The position numbers were made by a program, and so were the translations under genes. From contig JAEETA010000001.1 of the NCBI GenBank assembly GCA_016286555.1, forward strand, positions 124,001 to 188,000: a stretch of DNA of 64,000 nt, in the 5' to 3' direction. The notes beneath the pieces are model-generated. The model was not told where the DNA came from. It did not search any database and saw only the letters and a program-made list of their open reading frames with translations. This document shows, piece by piece, positions 8,041-16,185 of the stretch (position 1 is its first letter; the number at the start of each line of letters is the position of its first letter). Source of the DNA: Lachnospiraceae bacterium (GTDB lineage Bacteria; Bacillota; Clostridia; Lachnospirales; Lachnospiraceae).

Positions 8041-10721
8041 TTTTTCAACTGATTCAGTCTGTTTTCCACCTGTTCCATCATCTGACGGTAGTTCTCCTGC
8101 TTAGCCTTCTCCTCCTCGATCTTGGAGGCGGGAGCCTTCGCCAGGAACTTCTCGTTGCCCAGCATTCCCTCGGAACGCTTCAGCTCGCCTTCCAGGCGTG
8201 CCTTCTCCTTCTGAAGGCGCTCGATCTCGGCTGCGATGTCCACCAGATCCTCAAAAGGAATGTAGATGGTAGCGCCGGGGATCACCACGGATGCCGCATC
8301 GTCGCTGATGCCGGCCTTGTCCTTCTGGGTGACCACGCTGCTGGCGTATGCCAGGGAAGCGAAGAAGAGCTTGCCGTTCTCAAAGATCTGCAGGAGCTCG
8401 TCGCTGTCGCTGACCACATGGACTGCTGCCTTGCGGGAAGGAGCCACGTTCATCTCGGTACGGATACCGCGGATACCGCGAACCGCTGCCTTGATGGTCT
8501 CGATGGCCTTCTCCTCCTCGGGGAAGCTTCTGGAATCCATGGGCTCAGGCCACTTGCTGATCATGATGGACTCTTCCTCATCCTGCAGGGTGCAGAAGAT
8601 TTCCTCGGTGATGAAAGGCATGTAAGGGTGCAGGAGCTTCAGTGCATCAATGAGGACAGTCTTCAGGGTCCACAGAGCCGCATTCTGGCTCACCGTATCC
8701 TCGGTGTTGTAGAGTCTGGGCTTCACCATCTCGATGTACCAGTCACAGAACTCCTCCCAGATGAAGTCATAAACCTTCTGAACCGCAATGCCCAGCTCGA
8801 AGTGATCCATGTTCTCGGTAGCATCCTTCACCAGGGTGTTCAGCTTGGACAGGATCCAGCGATCCACAGGCTCCAGGTCACTGACTGCAGGCTCGGTGAC
8901 TGCCTTGCCGGTCTTCTCCAGAGAGCTCTCCATGTTCATCATGATGAAACGGGAAGCATTCCAGATCTTGTTGGCAAAGTTGCGGCTGTTCTCCACACGC
9001 TCATAGTAGAAGCGCATGTCGTTGCCGGGTGCGTTACCGGTGATCAGGGTCAGTCGCAGAGCATCTGCACCGTACTTTTCGATGATCTCCAGAGGGTCGA
9101 TACCGTTGCCCAGGGACTTACTCATTTTCCGGCCCTGGGAATCTCTCACCAGGCCGTGGAAAAATACGGTCTTGAAGGGGCGCTCTCCCATCTGCTCGTA
9201 GCCGGAGAAGATCATACGGATGACCCAGAAGAAGATGATGTCATATCCGGTCACCAGAACGTCGGTGGGATAGAAATACTTCAGATCCTCGGTCTGATCC
9301 GGCCATCCCAGGGTCTCGAAGGGCCACAGAGCGGAGGAGAACCAGGTGTCCAGAGTATCGGGATCCTGATTTAAGTGGGTACCGCCGCACTTGGGACAAA
9401 CGGTGGGCGCAGTGCCGGAAACAACGGTCTCGCCGCAATCCGCACAGTAGTAAGCCGGGATCCGGTGTCCCCACCAGAGCTGACGGCTGATACACCAGTC
9501 GCGGATGTTGTCGGTCCAGTTGAAATAGGTCTTTTCCATCCGGGAAGGAACCAGCTTGATCTCCCCTTCCTTGATGGCTTTCACGGCGGGCTTGATCAGC
9601 TCGTCCATGCGGACGAACCACTGCTCCTTCACCATGGGCTCGATGGTGGTCTTGCAACGGTCGTGGGTACCCACATTGTGGGAGTGCTCCTCGATCTTCA
9701 CCAGAAGTCCCATTTCCTCCAGCTCCTTCACGATGGCCTTCCGGGCTTCGTAACGGTCCATTCCGTTAAACTTGCCGCCGTTTGCGTTGATGGTGGCGTC
9801 GTCGTTCAGGATGTTGATGATGGGCAGGTTATGGCGCTTGCCCACCTCAAAGTCGTTGGGGTCGTGGGCGGGGGTGATCTTCACCACACCGGTACCGAAC
9901 TCTCTGTCAACGTAAGCGTCGGTAACGATGGGGATCACACGGTTCACGATGGGAAGCAGCACCTTTCTGCCGTGGAGGCCGGTGTAGCGCTCGTCATCGG
10001 GATGCACTGCCACTGCGGTATCACCCAGCATGGTCTCGGGGCGTGTGGTGGCAAAGGTCAGGAACTCGGTGGTGCTGGGCTCTCCGGTTGCCTCGTCGAT
10101 GAGAGGATACTTGATGTGCCAGAAATGGCCGGCCTGCTCCTGGTACTCCACCTCTGCATCGGAAATGGAAGTGTTACAGACAGGACACCAGTTGATGATC
10201 CGGGATCCCTTGTAGATATATCCCTTCTCATACATTTTCACGAAAACCTCGGTGACGGCTCTGTTGCAGCCCTCATCCATGGTAAAGCGCTCACGGTCCC
10301 AGTCGCAGGAGGAACCCATCTTCTTCAGCTGGGAAATGATCCTGCCACCGTACTCCTTTTTCCACTCCCAGGCTCTCTCCAGAAACTTCTCGCGGCCCAG
10401 ATCGTTTTTGTCCACGCCTTCCTTCTTCAGGGTCTCGATGATCTTCACCTCGGTAGCGATGGACGCATGGTCGGTGCCGGGCTGCCAGAGGGCATTGTAT
10501 CCCTGCATTCTCTTCCAGCGGATCAGGATGTCCTGCATGGTATTGTCCAGGGCGTGGCCCATGTGAAGCTGTCCGGTGATGTTCGGCGGGGGGATCACGA
10601 TGGTAAAAGGAGTCTTAGAGTGATCCACCTCGGCGTGGAAGTATTTCTTCTCCAGCCATTTTTGATAAATGCGATCCTCAATCCCTTGCGGATCGTAGGT
10701 TTTTGCCAATTCCTTGCTCAT
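8037..10721 (-). CDS. valS: valyl-tRNA synthetase
   Basis: The 894-residue class I synthetase contains PPPNITGQLHMGHALDNT, the HIGH-type motif at about residues 45-62, and GRKMSKSLGNGIDPLEII, the KMSKS motif around residue 530. The editing domain lies between them, and a C-terminal coiled-coil arm ends the protein (EIERLQKEKARLEGELKRSE). It charges tRNA-Val in the cytoplasm. A tRNA-Val(GAC) gene lies in the same window at 22844. No T-box leader fits in the 80 bases before the start, which contain only a weak ribosome binding site (AGGCAGG). Confidence 0.98.
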   Translation of the reverse strand: MSKELAKTYDPQGIEDRIYQKWLEKKYFHAEVDHSKTPFTIVIPPPNITGQLHMGHALDNTMQDILIRWKRMQGYNALWQPGTDHASIATEVKIIETLKKEGVDKNDLGREKFLERAWEWKKEYGGRIISQLKKMGSSCDWDRERFTMDEGCNRAVTEVFVKMYEKGYIYKGSRIINWCPVCNTSISDAEVEYQEQAGHFWHIKYPLIDEATGEPSTTEFLTFATTRPETMLGDTAVAVHPDDERYTGLHGRKVLLPIVNRVIPIVTDAYVDREFGTGVVKITPAHDPNDFEVGKRHNLPIINILNDDATINANGGKFNGMDRYEARKAIVKELEEMGLLVKIEEHSHNVGTHDRCKTTIEPMVKEQWFVRMDELIKPAVKAIKEGEIKLVPSRMEKTYFNWTDNIRDWCISRQLWWGHRIPAYYCADCGETVVSGTAPTVCPKCGGTHLNQDPDTLDTWFSSALWPFETLGWPDQTEDLKYFYPTDVLVTGYDIIFFWVIRMIFSGYEQMGERPFKTVFFHGLVRDSQGRKMSKSLGNGIDPLEIIEKYGADALRLTLITGNAPGNDMRFYYERVENSRNFANKIWNASRFIMMNMESSLEKTGKAVTEPAVSDLEPVDRWILSKLNTLVKDATENMDHFELGIAVQKVYDFIWEEFCDWYIEMVKPRLYNTEDTVSQNAALWTLKTVLIDALKLLHPYMPFITEEIFCTLQDEEESIMISKWPEPMDSRSFPEEEKAIETIKAAVRGIRGIRTEMNVAPSRKAAVHVVSDSDELLQIFENGKLFFASLAYASSVVTQKDKAGISDDAASVVIPGATIYIPFEDLVDIAAEIERLQKEKARLEGELKRSEGMLGNEKFLAKAPASKIEEEKAKQENYRQMMEQVENRLNQLKK

Positions 10722-10801
10722 AAGTCAAACCTGCCTCGTTTCTTATATTTATGTTCCTAAGGATATATGCTTAAAAAGTTTAATGAAAGCGGCGTGGTTT
10801 G

Positions 10802-12112
10802 TCAATGCTCGCATTTCCAAAAATACGCGCTGTAGGGAGGAAGTTCGCTGCCGCCTCCAAAATCGTGGAGCTCACCCGTGATGAGATCCGTGGCCTGACC
10901 GCAGCCCGCATCAAAATGAGCGGTGAAGGGATGCTCATCGATGTTCAGGGCCACCAGCACCCGCTCATGCTCGGAACGACGCTGGAAAATGCACTGTCTG
11001 TTGGTGAGGACAACACTGGTAAAATCGCCGTAGTTCAGGGCTTCGGAAGACGCCTTGGCAGCCGCCATCCGGGAAATGAGATCCGTCAGCTCGTTCCACT
11101 CCGGCGCTTCCGGGCAGGTGCGCAGTGCCGGGTCCCCGTCCTCCTTCCTGCCGGTAAGTCCCCACTCGCTGCCGTAGTAGATGCAGGGGATCCCGGGCAT
11201 GCCAAAGACCAGGGCATAGATCAGGGGCAGGTGTCTGGGATTCTGCAGGATGGAAGCCGCTCTGGTCACATCGTGGTTGTCCGCGAAAGCCAGAAGGTGC
11301 TTTCCCTTATAGAGGGTCCACTGCTCGGGGCCGTACTGCCGCAGGAGGCTGTGGACGATCTCAAAGAGGTTGTAACTGTTCAGGGCACTGTGGAGTCCCT
11401 TGTAGCATTCGTAATTCGTCACGGAATCCAGGCCGGCGTTCATCAGAGGATTGTAGTCCCCATGAAGCATCTCTCCCACCAGGAAGAAATCCTCCTTCAG
11501 ATCGTTGCAGTGCCGCCGCAGGTCGCTTACGAAATCCTGACTCAGACAGTAGGCCACATCCAGCCGCAGTCCGTCGATGTCGAACTCCTTCACCCAGCCG
11601 GCCACGGCGTTAAAGATATGCTCCCGCACCGCAGGATTTCCCAGGTTCAGCTTCACCAGGTCGTAATTGCCTTCCCATCCCTCATACCAGAGGCCGTCGT
11701 TGTAGTTAGAGTTCCCGTCAAAGGCGATCCGTGCAAACCAGCTGACGTATTCGGAAGCCTCCCGCTTCTCCAGCACATCCCGGAAAGCCCAGAAGCCTCT
11801 GCCCACATGGTTGAAGACGCCGTCCAGCACCACCCGGATGCCGTTTTCGTGGAGGGTCTTACAGACCTGCGCAAAATCCTCGTTGGTTCCCAGACGTTTG
11901 TCGATGAGGGTATAGTCCCGGGTATTGTACCCATGGGTATCGGATTCGAAGAGGGGAGAAAAATAGATGGCGGTGATCCCCAGCTTCTTCATATGAGGGA
12001 TCCAGTCCAAAACCTTCAGGATCCGGTGCTCCAAAACGCCGTCATTTTCAAAGGGCGCTCCGCAAAAGCCCAGGGGATAGATCTGATAAAAAACGCTGCT
12101 TTCAGCCCACAT
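10802..12112 (-). CDS. cytoplasmic GH13 alpha-amylase family enzyme
   Basis: The 436-residue enzyme shows the GH13 regions: DGVFNHVG, GLRLDVAYCL with the nucleophile Asp, FFLVGEMLHG with the acid/base Glu, and AFADNHDVTR with the transition-state Asp. It has no signal peptide and lacks the N-terminal starch-binding domain of neopullulanases. It probably acts inside the cell on maltodextrins or trehalose-like oligosaccharides; hydrolysis versus transfer cannot be decided. The start was set at MWAESSVFYQ, where GGAGG lies seven bases upstream; seven extra codons upstream lack a site. The gene is followed after 80 bases by valS, with no clear terminator between them. Confidence 0.9.
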   Translation of the reverse strand: MWAESSVFYQIYPLGFCGAPFENDGVLEHRILKVLDWIPHMKKLGITAIYFSPLFESDTHGYNTRDYTLIDKRLGTNEDFAQVCKTLHENGIRVVLDGVFNHVGRGFWAFRDVLEKREASEYVSWFARIAFDGNSNYNDGLWYEGWEGNYDLVKLNLGNPAVREHIFNAVAGWVKEFDIDGLRLDVAYCLSQDFVSDLRRHCNDLKEDFFLVGEMLHGDYNPLMNAGLDSVTNYECYKGLHSALNSYNLFEIVHSLLRQYGPEQWTLYKGKHLLAFADNHDVTRAASILQNPRHLPLIYALVFGMPGIPCIYYGSEWGLTGRKEDGDPALRTCPEAPEWNELTDLISRMAAAKASSEALNYGDFTSVVLTNRQCIFQRRSEHERVLVALNIDEHPFTAHFDAGCGQATDLITGELHDFGGGSELPPYSAYFWKCEH

Positions 12113-12154
12113 AGGAAAACCTCCGTAAATCATCCATGAATTTTGTATGTCCGC

Positions 12155-12193
12155 AGGTACCGGTTCCCTGCCCGAGGGAGGCGGACGGTACCT
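12155..12193 (-). promoter_or_regulatory. nested hairpin in the GH13 leader
   Basis: AGGTACCG and CGGTACCT form an outer eight-base perfect stem, and TCCCT/AGGGA an inner one. There is no T run on the minus strand, so this is more likely an RNA structure or operator than a terminator. It lies 43 bases before the start codon. Confidence 0.4.
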
Positions 12194-12421
12194 CTTTAGT
12201 TTCTCACAAACGCCGGAAAAAGTAAAAAGGAATCGGGAAAAATGGCCCGATTATGTCACCTAACGTTTTTGCGGGGTTTTGTGCGGGTGATCGGTTTCCA
12301 TAAAAAAAATGACCGGTTCAGTACCGGGTCACCTCCTGCAAAAAATCCTTCATGTGGACAGGGAAATGAATATGACGACAGATGTGTGCATAAATGTCGA
12401 ATTTACGTGTCATATGATTTT

Positions 12422-12451
12422 ATATCCACATAATCCACCTACTTATCCACA
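12422..12451 (+). other. cluster of DnaA-box-like sites
   Basis: TTATCCACA at 12443-12451 is a perfect consensus DnaA box. ATATCCACA at 12422-12430 differs at one position and TAATCCACC at 12431-12439 at two. All are in the same orientation in an AT-rich stretch. No dnaA, dnaN or other origin genes are nearby. Confidence 0.4.
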
Positions 12452-12453
12452 TA

Positions 12454-12483
12454 AGACACTGACGTCAGTGTCTGTGTTTTTTT
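12454..12483 (+). terminator. perfect 20-bp palindrome followed by a T run
   Basis: AGACACTGACGTCAGTGTCT is perfectly symmetric; as RNA it gives an eight-base stem with loop ACGU, and seven T follow after three bases. It resembles a terminator, but no plus-strand gene precedes it. An operator is the alternative. Confidence 0.4.
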
Positions 12484-12552
12484 CTGTGTCATTTTCGATA
12501 TTGCGCCTGTAATAAAATCATTTTGAAAGAAATGAAAGAAGACATAATTTTA

Positions 12553-12609
12553 GTTTACATAATCAAAGAATCGCGTAAAATAGCGGATGTTGTGCCGCTT
12601 TATGTAAAC
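12553..12609. repeat. inverted repeat GTTTACATAA / TTATGTAAAC with inner stem
   Basis: Ten-base perfect arms lie at 12553-12562 and 12600-12609. An inner AGCGG/CCGCT stem (12582-12586, 12595-12599) directly abuts the right arm. The function is unknown. Confidence 0.5.
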
Positions 12610-12676
12610 AAATAAATAACACCCCATCCGTGGTGCCGGTGCCGCGAGCGTTTCCTGGTCGGGGACCGGCGCGGTG

Positions 12677-12816
12677 GGTGACGCGGGATTTGCGGATAAA
12701 GGGCTTGTGCGGATGGGGGCTATCCGCAATTTGGCGCGGGAGGGGCGGTAGGTGACGCGGGATTTGCGGATAAGGAGCTTGTGCGGAGGGGGAATTATCC
12801 GCAATTTGGCTCGGGA
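12677..12816. repeat. two tandem copies of a 74-bp repeat with inverted arms
   Basis: The copies start at 12677 and 12751 with the same GGTGACGCGGGATTTGCGG. Each contains TTGCGGATA (12690 and 12764) and its exact complement TATCCGCAA (12721 and 12796), separated by 22-23 more variable bases that share CTTGTGCGGA. The arms are conserved while the loop differs, which suggests selection for a hairpin. Confidence 0.75.
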
Positions 12817-12856
12817 CGGCGAGTCGGCGGGAGGGGTAGCGGGGGAGGGGCGGGAA

Positions 12857-12865
12857 TGGTATAAT
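12857..12865 (+). promoter_or_regulatory. extended -10 promoter of the phosphatase gene
   Basis: TGGTATAAT is a consensus extended -10 element; no convincing -35 box precedes it in the G-rich flank. The expected leader is about 25 bases. Confidence 0.6.
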
Positions 12866-12897
12866 GAGAGCTCGAAAGAAGTAAGAAGAGGTGCGAA

Positions 12898-13449
12898 ATG
12901 CTTTATATCATGCGACATGGCAGGACCGATTGGAACGACCTGCGCAAGCTCCAGGGCAGGACGAACATCCCCCTGAATGAGGAGGGACGGGAGCAGGCAA
13001 GAGCCGCAGCGGAGGAGATCCGGGATCTCCACCTGGACATCTGCTTTGTATCCCCCTTACAGCGGGCTGCAGAGACCGCAGAGATCGTGCTGGCAGGACG
13101 GGACATTCCCATCGTAAAGGATGATCGGTTACAGGAGATGTGTTTCGGCGTTTTCGAGGGAATAGAGAACAGCTTTCAGATCCCCGACTGCCCGGTAAAC
13201 CAGCTGTTTCAGGACCCGGAGGAATACAAGGTACCCGTGGAGGGCGGAGAAAGCCTGGAGGAGCTCTACGCCAGGACCGGCGCTTTCCTGAAGGAGCAGG
13301 TATATCCTTTGGTGGAGCAGGGGAAGGATGTGCTGATCGTGGGCCACGGCGCCATGAATTGCAGCATTATCTGCCAGGTACGGAACATCCCCGTGAAGGA
13401 TTTCTGGAGCGCAGGCATCGAAAACTGCAAGGTGAAGCAATTACTGTAA
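12898..13449 (+). CDS. histidine phosphatase family protein
   Basis: The 183-residue protein starts MLYIMRHGRTDWNDLRKLQG, with the catalytic His in the RHG motif, then LNEEGREQA, and SPLQRAAETAEIV with the second phosphate-binding Arg. The later VLIVGHGAMN carries the second catalytic His. This is the phosphoglycerate-mutase-like branch 1 fold used by cobC/gpmB-type phosphatases. The substrate is not evident; sugar phosphates, nucleotides or a cobalamin precursor are all possible. There is no cobalamin gene nearby. AGAGG lies seven bases before the ATG, and a strong bidirectional terminator follows immediately. Confidence 0.9.
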   Translation: MLYIMRHGRTDWNDLRKLQGRTNIPLNEEGREQARAAAEEIRDLHLDICFVSPLQRAAETAEIVLAGRDIPIVKDDRLQEMCFGVFEGIENSFQIPDCPVNQLFQDPEEYKVPVEGGESLEELYARTGAFLKEQVYPLVEQGKDVLIVGHGAMNCSIICQVRNIPVKDFWSAGIENCKVKQLL

Positions 13450-13494
13450 AATAAGGGCCCGGAACGCGCAGATGCGCGGTCCGGGCCCTTATTT
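13449..13494 (+). terminator. strong bidirectional terminator
   Basis: AAATAAGGGCCCGGA and TCCGGGCCCTTATTT are exact complements around a 16-base loop. It lies between convergent genes: the phosphatase (plus) and the helicase (minus). Confidence 0.85.
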
Positions 13495-13496
13495 CA

Positions 13497-16184
13497 TCAT
13501 TGGATCCGGTCCCAGAAGTGTTTGGCGGCAGCCCGGGCCTCGTCCACGGACACGGTGCCGTATTTTTCCCACTCTCTGGGGAAGAGGCGCACATAGGAGG
13601 GCTGCAGGAAGCGCTCATCCAGCAGCGCCACCACGCCCCGGTCGTTCTCCGTGCGGATCACCCGCCCGGCGGCCTGGAGCACTTTATTCATCCCCGGGAA
13701 GCGGTAGGCGTAATCAAAGCCGCTGCTGCCCTCCCGGTCAAAGTAATCCTTTAAGATCTCCCGTTCAAAGCAAACCAGAGGAATACCGGTTCCCACCACG
13801 ATAACGCCGATGAGTCGGTCCTCCTTCAGATCGATGCCTTCGCTGAAGATGCCGCCCATAACGCAGAAGCCCAGCAGGGTCTGCTCCGCTTCCTCCTCCT
13901 CGATCTCGAATCCCAGGAGGTCGCTCAGGGAGTCCTTGCCGGCCGCATCGCCGGAAAAGCGCCGCAGGAAGTCCTCCCGCTCCGCTTCGTTCATGTTTTC
14001 CGTCTGACAGATGCAGGTCTGGTCCTCCGTCAGGAACAGCTCTTCATAGCAGAGGAGCACCTCGTCCAGGAAGCTGTGGGACGGGAAAAAGAGCAGGTAA
14101 TTTCCGGGCTTTGCCGCAGTGATCTCACTGATGTAGCGGGCAATGCGGACATATTCCTCCCGGTTCCTGCGCTGATAAAGGCTGGTCACATCCCGGGCGA
14201 TCATCAGTCCCATGGCGCCGGGATCAAAGACGGAATGGGCGTAAACCTCGTAATCGCTCTCCTTGCCCCCCAGCAGGTTCTTGTAGTACTGAATGGGCAG
14301 AAGGGTGGCGGAAAAGAGGATACTGCTGCGTCCCTGTCCCATGCATTGGGCCAGCATGTTTCCGGGATGCACACAGAAAAGCTTCACGAAGAAGCGTTTT
14401 TCGTCGTCAATCTGGCAGTAGGTGATGTAGTTTTCATCCATCTGCTCCCACATTTCCAGGAAGTGGGATACCTCAAAGAAGAGGTCCAGGATCTCCTCCC
14501 GGATGGGCAGGGTCTTCTCCTCATGCTCCTCCAGGTAGTCGCTCACCAGGCCGTAGAACTTCATCAGAGGCAGGTTCAGCTCGTCGATGGAGTCCAGCAC
14601 GCAGTGTTCATTGCAATCCCGCTGCATTTCCCGCAGGATATCCGCCGTTTCCTCCAGGCGGTAGACCATTTTCTCGGCATAGCCCTCCCGGACCAGCCGG
14701 CTGCCGCCCCGATGCCTCCTGGCGCCGCGAACGCTGCGGTAAATGGTATCGATCTGCTCGTCGGACACGTCAAAGGAAGCAGGCAGCTCCCGGTCAGGGA
14801 CCTTCAGCAGGGGATTTTCCTCCTCCGCCTCTTCCTCCTCTTCCGTCAGGAAGGACATCTGCCCGGGGATCGCAGTCTTTTTCGCCGCATTTTCCTCCTC
14901 GGAAAGCTCCGTCAGGATCTCCCGCTTCAGGCTTCTTGCCAGCCGGAAAAACCAGTCCCTGTACAAAAGGGCGCTGTACATCTCCCGGCCCCGATCCACC
15001 AGATTGTGGGCCTCGTCGATGAGGAAGATATAGCTCCCCTCTCCGCCCTCGGCAAAAAAGCGCTTCAGGCGCACATGAGGGTCAAAAAGGTAATTGTAAT
15101 CACCGATGATGGCATCGCAGAACAGGGAGGCATCCAGCATCAGCTCAAAGGGGCATACCTGGTAACGCTCCGCATATTCCTCGATCACTTCCCGGGACAT
15201 GGTCTCCTCCCCGGAAACCAGGGCATAGAGGGCCTCGTTGATCCGGTCGTAATGTCCCTTTGCTCTGGGGCAGCTCTCGGGATTGCAGTCGGGTCTGTCC
15301 AGCAGGCAGAGCTTCTCCTTTGCCGTCAGCACCACAGATTTGAAATGAAGTCCCTTCTCCCGCAAGAGGCCGAAGCTCTCCTCCGCCACGGTACGGGTGA
15401 TGGTCTTAGCCGTCAGGTAAAAGATCCGGTCCGCCATGTTTCTGCCCACAGCCTGCACCGCAGGATAGACGGTGGTCAGGGTCTTTCCGACACCGGTAGG
15501 AGCTTCCAGAAAGAGCTTCTTTTTCTCCGCAATGGTCTGGTAGACCTGGATGGCCAGTTCCTTCTGTCCCTTCCGGTAAGGGTAGGGAAAGGGGAGGTTT
15601 TGAATGGAAGCCTGGCGGGTATTCGTCCAGGAAAACTGCAGGTCCGCCCAGCGCCTGTATTCCTCGATGAGCCCCAGAAACCATTCCTCCAGCTCACGGA
15701 AAGAAAAATCCGCGTAGAAATAGCGGATCTCCTCAGATTCCATATTGCAATAGGTGAGTCGCACCCGGATCTCGGGCAGAGACTGCTGCAAAGCATAGAT
15801 GTAGGCGTAGCATTTTGCCTGGGCCAGATGCTCCGGCACCGGGGCTTTCATGCGCTCCAGGGACCGGTAGGTGCCCTTGATCTCATCCACGGTAACGCCC
15901 TCGGGGGCGGTGATGATGCCGTCGGCACGACCCTCCACGGACAGGCAGTACCCCTCTCCGGGGACCACAAGACGCAGAGAGACCTCCGGCTCGTACTCCG
16001 GACCCATACGCTTCTGGATCATACGGTGGATCTTGCTGCCCTGCTGCATGGCGGATTCCGTTCCCACATGCCGGCGATTGTCGATATCGCCGCTCCGCAG
16101 CAGGAAATCCACCAGACCGTGGACCGAGATCCGGATCTGGGGCAGTTCGGTATCCGTTGTGGTGCTTTCCATGTTCAGTGCCAA
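13497..16184 (-). CDS. PD-(D/E)XK nuclease fused to FeS DinG/XPD-type helicase
   Basis: The protein (about 895 residues) has an N-terminal RecB-like nuclease module: QGSKIHRMI, GRADGI, VDEIKGT and QAKCYAYIYA correspond to the H, D, ExK and Qxx(x)Y motifs. A superfamily 2 helicase follows, with Walker A APTGVGKT, four Cys typical of a 4Fe-4S cluster (CLLDRPDCNPESC...VCPFE), DEAHN box, and C-terminal motif VLQAAGRVIRTENDRG. The combination resembles eukaryotic Dna2 in plan and suggests 5'-flap or branched-DNA processing. I chose the TTG start at 16184: GGAGGAGG lies eight bases upstream and the upstream gene's stop is two bases away. An in-frame ATG at 16208 has no ribosome binding site. Confidence 0.88.
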   Translation of the reverse strand: MALNMESTTTDTELPQIRISVHGLVDFLLRSGDIDNRRHVGTESAMQQGSKIHRMIQKRMGPEYEPEVSLRLVVPGEGYCLSVEGRADGIITAPEGVTVDEIKGTYRSLERMKAPVPEHLAQAKCYAYIYALQQSLPEIRVRLTYCNMESEEIRYFYADFSFRELEEWFLGLIEEYRRWADLQFSWTNTRQASIQNLPFPYPYRKGQKELAIQVYQTIAEKKKLFLEAPTGVGKTLTTVYPAVQAVGRNMADRIFYLTAKTITRTVAEESFGLLREKGLHFKSVVLTAKEKLCLLDRPDCNPESCPRAKGHYDRINEALYALVSGEETMSREVIEEYAERYQVCPFELMLDASLFCDAIIGDYNYLFDPHVRLKRFFAEGGEGSYIFLIDEAHNLVDRGREMYSALLYRDWFFRLARSLKREILTELSEEENAAKKTAIPGQMSFLTEEEEEAEEENPLLKVPDRELPASFDVSDEQIDTIYRSVRGARRHRGGSRLVREGYAEKMVYRLEETADILREMQRDCNEHCVLDSIDELNLPLMKFYGLVSDYLEEHEEKTLPIREEILDLFFEVSHFLEMWEQMDENYITYCQIDDEKRFFVKLFCVHPGNMLAQCMGQGRSSILFSATLLPIQYYKNLLGGKESDYEVYAHSVFDPGAMGLMIARDVTSLYQRRNREEYVRIARYISEITAAKPGNYLLFFPSHSFLDEVLLCYEELFLTEDQTCICQTENMNEAEREDFLRRFSGDAAGKDSLSDLLGFEIEEEEAEQTLLGFCVMGGIFSEGIDLKEDRLIGVIVVGTGIPLVCFEREILKDYFDREGSSGFDYAYRFPGMNKVLQAAGRVIRTENDRGVVALLDERFLQPSYVRLFPREWEKYGTVSVDEARAAAKHFWDRIQ

Positions 16185-16185
16185 T

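Larger units (their letters stand above)
12113..12897. other. 785-base intergenic region rich in palindromes
   Basis: No credible gene was found here. From left to right it holds a nested hairpin near the GH13 start, an AT-rich stretch with DnaA-box-like sites and a 20-bp palindrome, an inverted repeat GTTTACATAA/TTATGTAAAC, a GC-rich 74-bp tandem repeat, and the promoter of the phosphatase gene. Open frames across it have no ribosome binding sites and unlikely composition. Confidence 0.7.

Noticed and set aside
10722-10801. T-box leader for valS
   Set aside because: The 80-base gap is too short and lacks the T-box core and specifier loop.
12422-12483. Chromosomal origin oriC
   Set aside because: There is only one perfect DnaA box, and no dnaA, dnaN, rnpA or rpmH is nearby.
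12309-12512. 67-codon frame across the DnaA-like cluster
   Set aside because: It has no ribosome binding site, crosses the palindrome and T run, and has an unlikely composition.
12550-13032. 160-codon minus frame over the tandem repeat
   Set aside because: It is the reverse reading of the G-rich repeat and phosphatase start; the repeated residues only reflect the 74-bp units.
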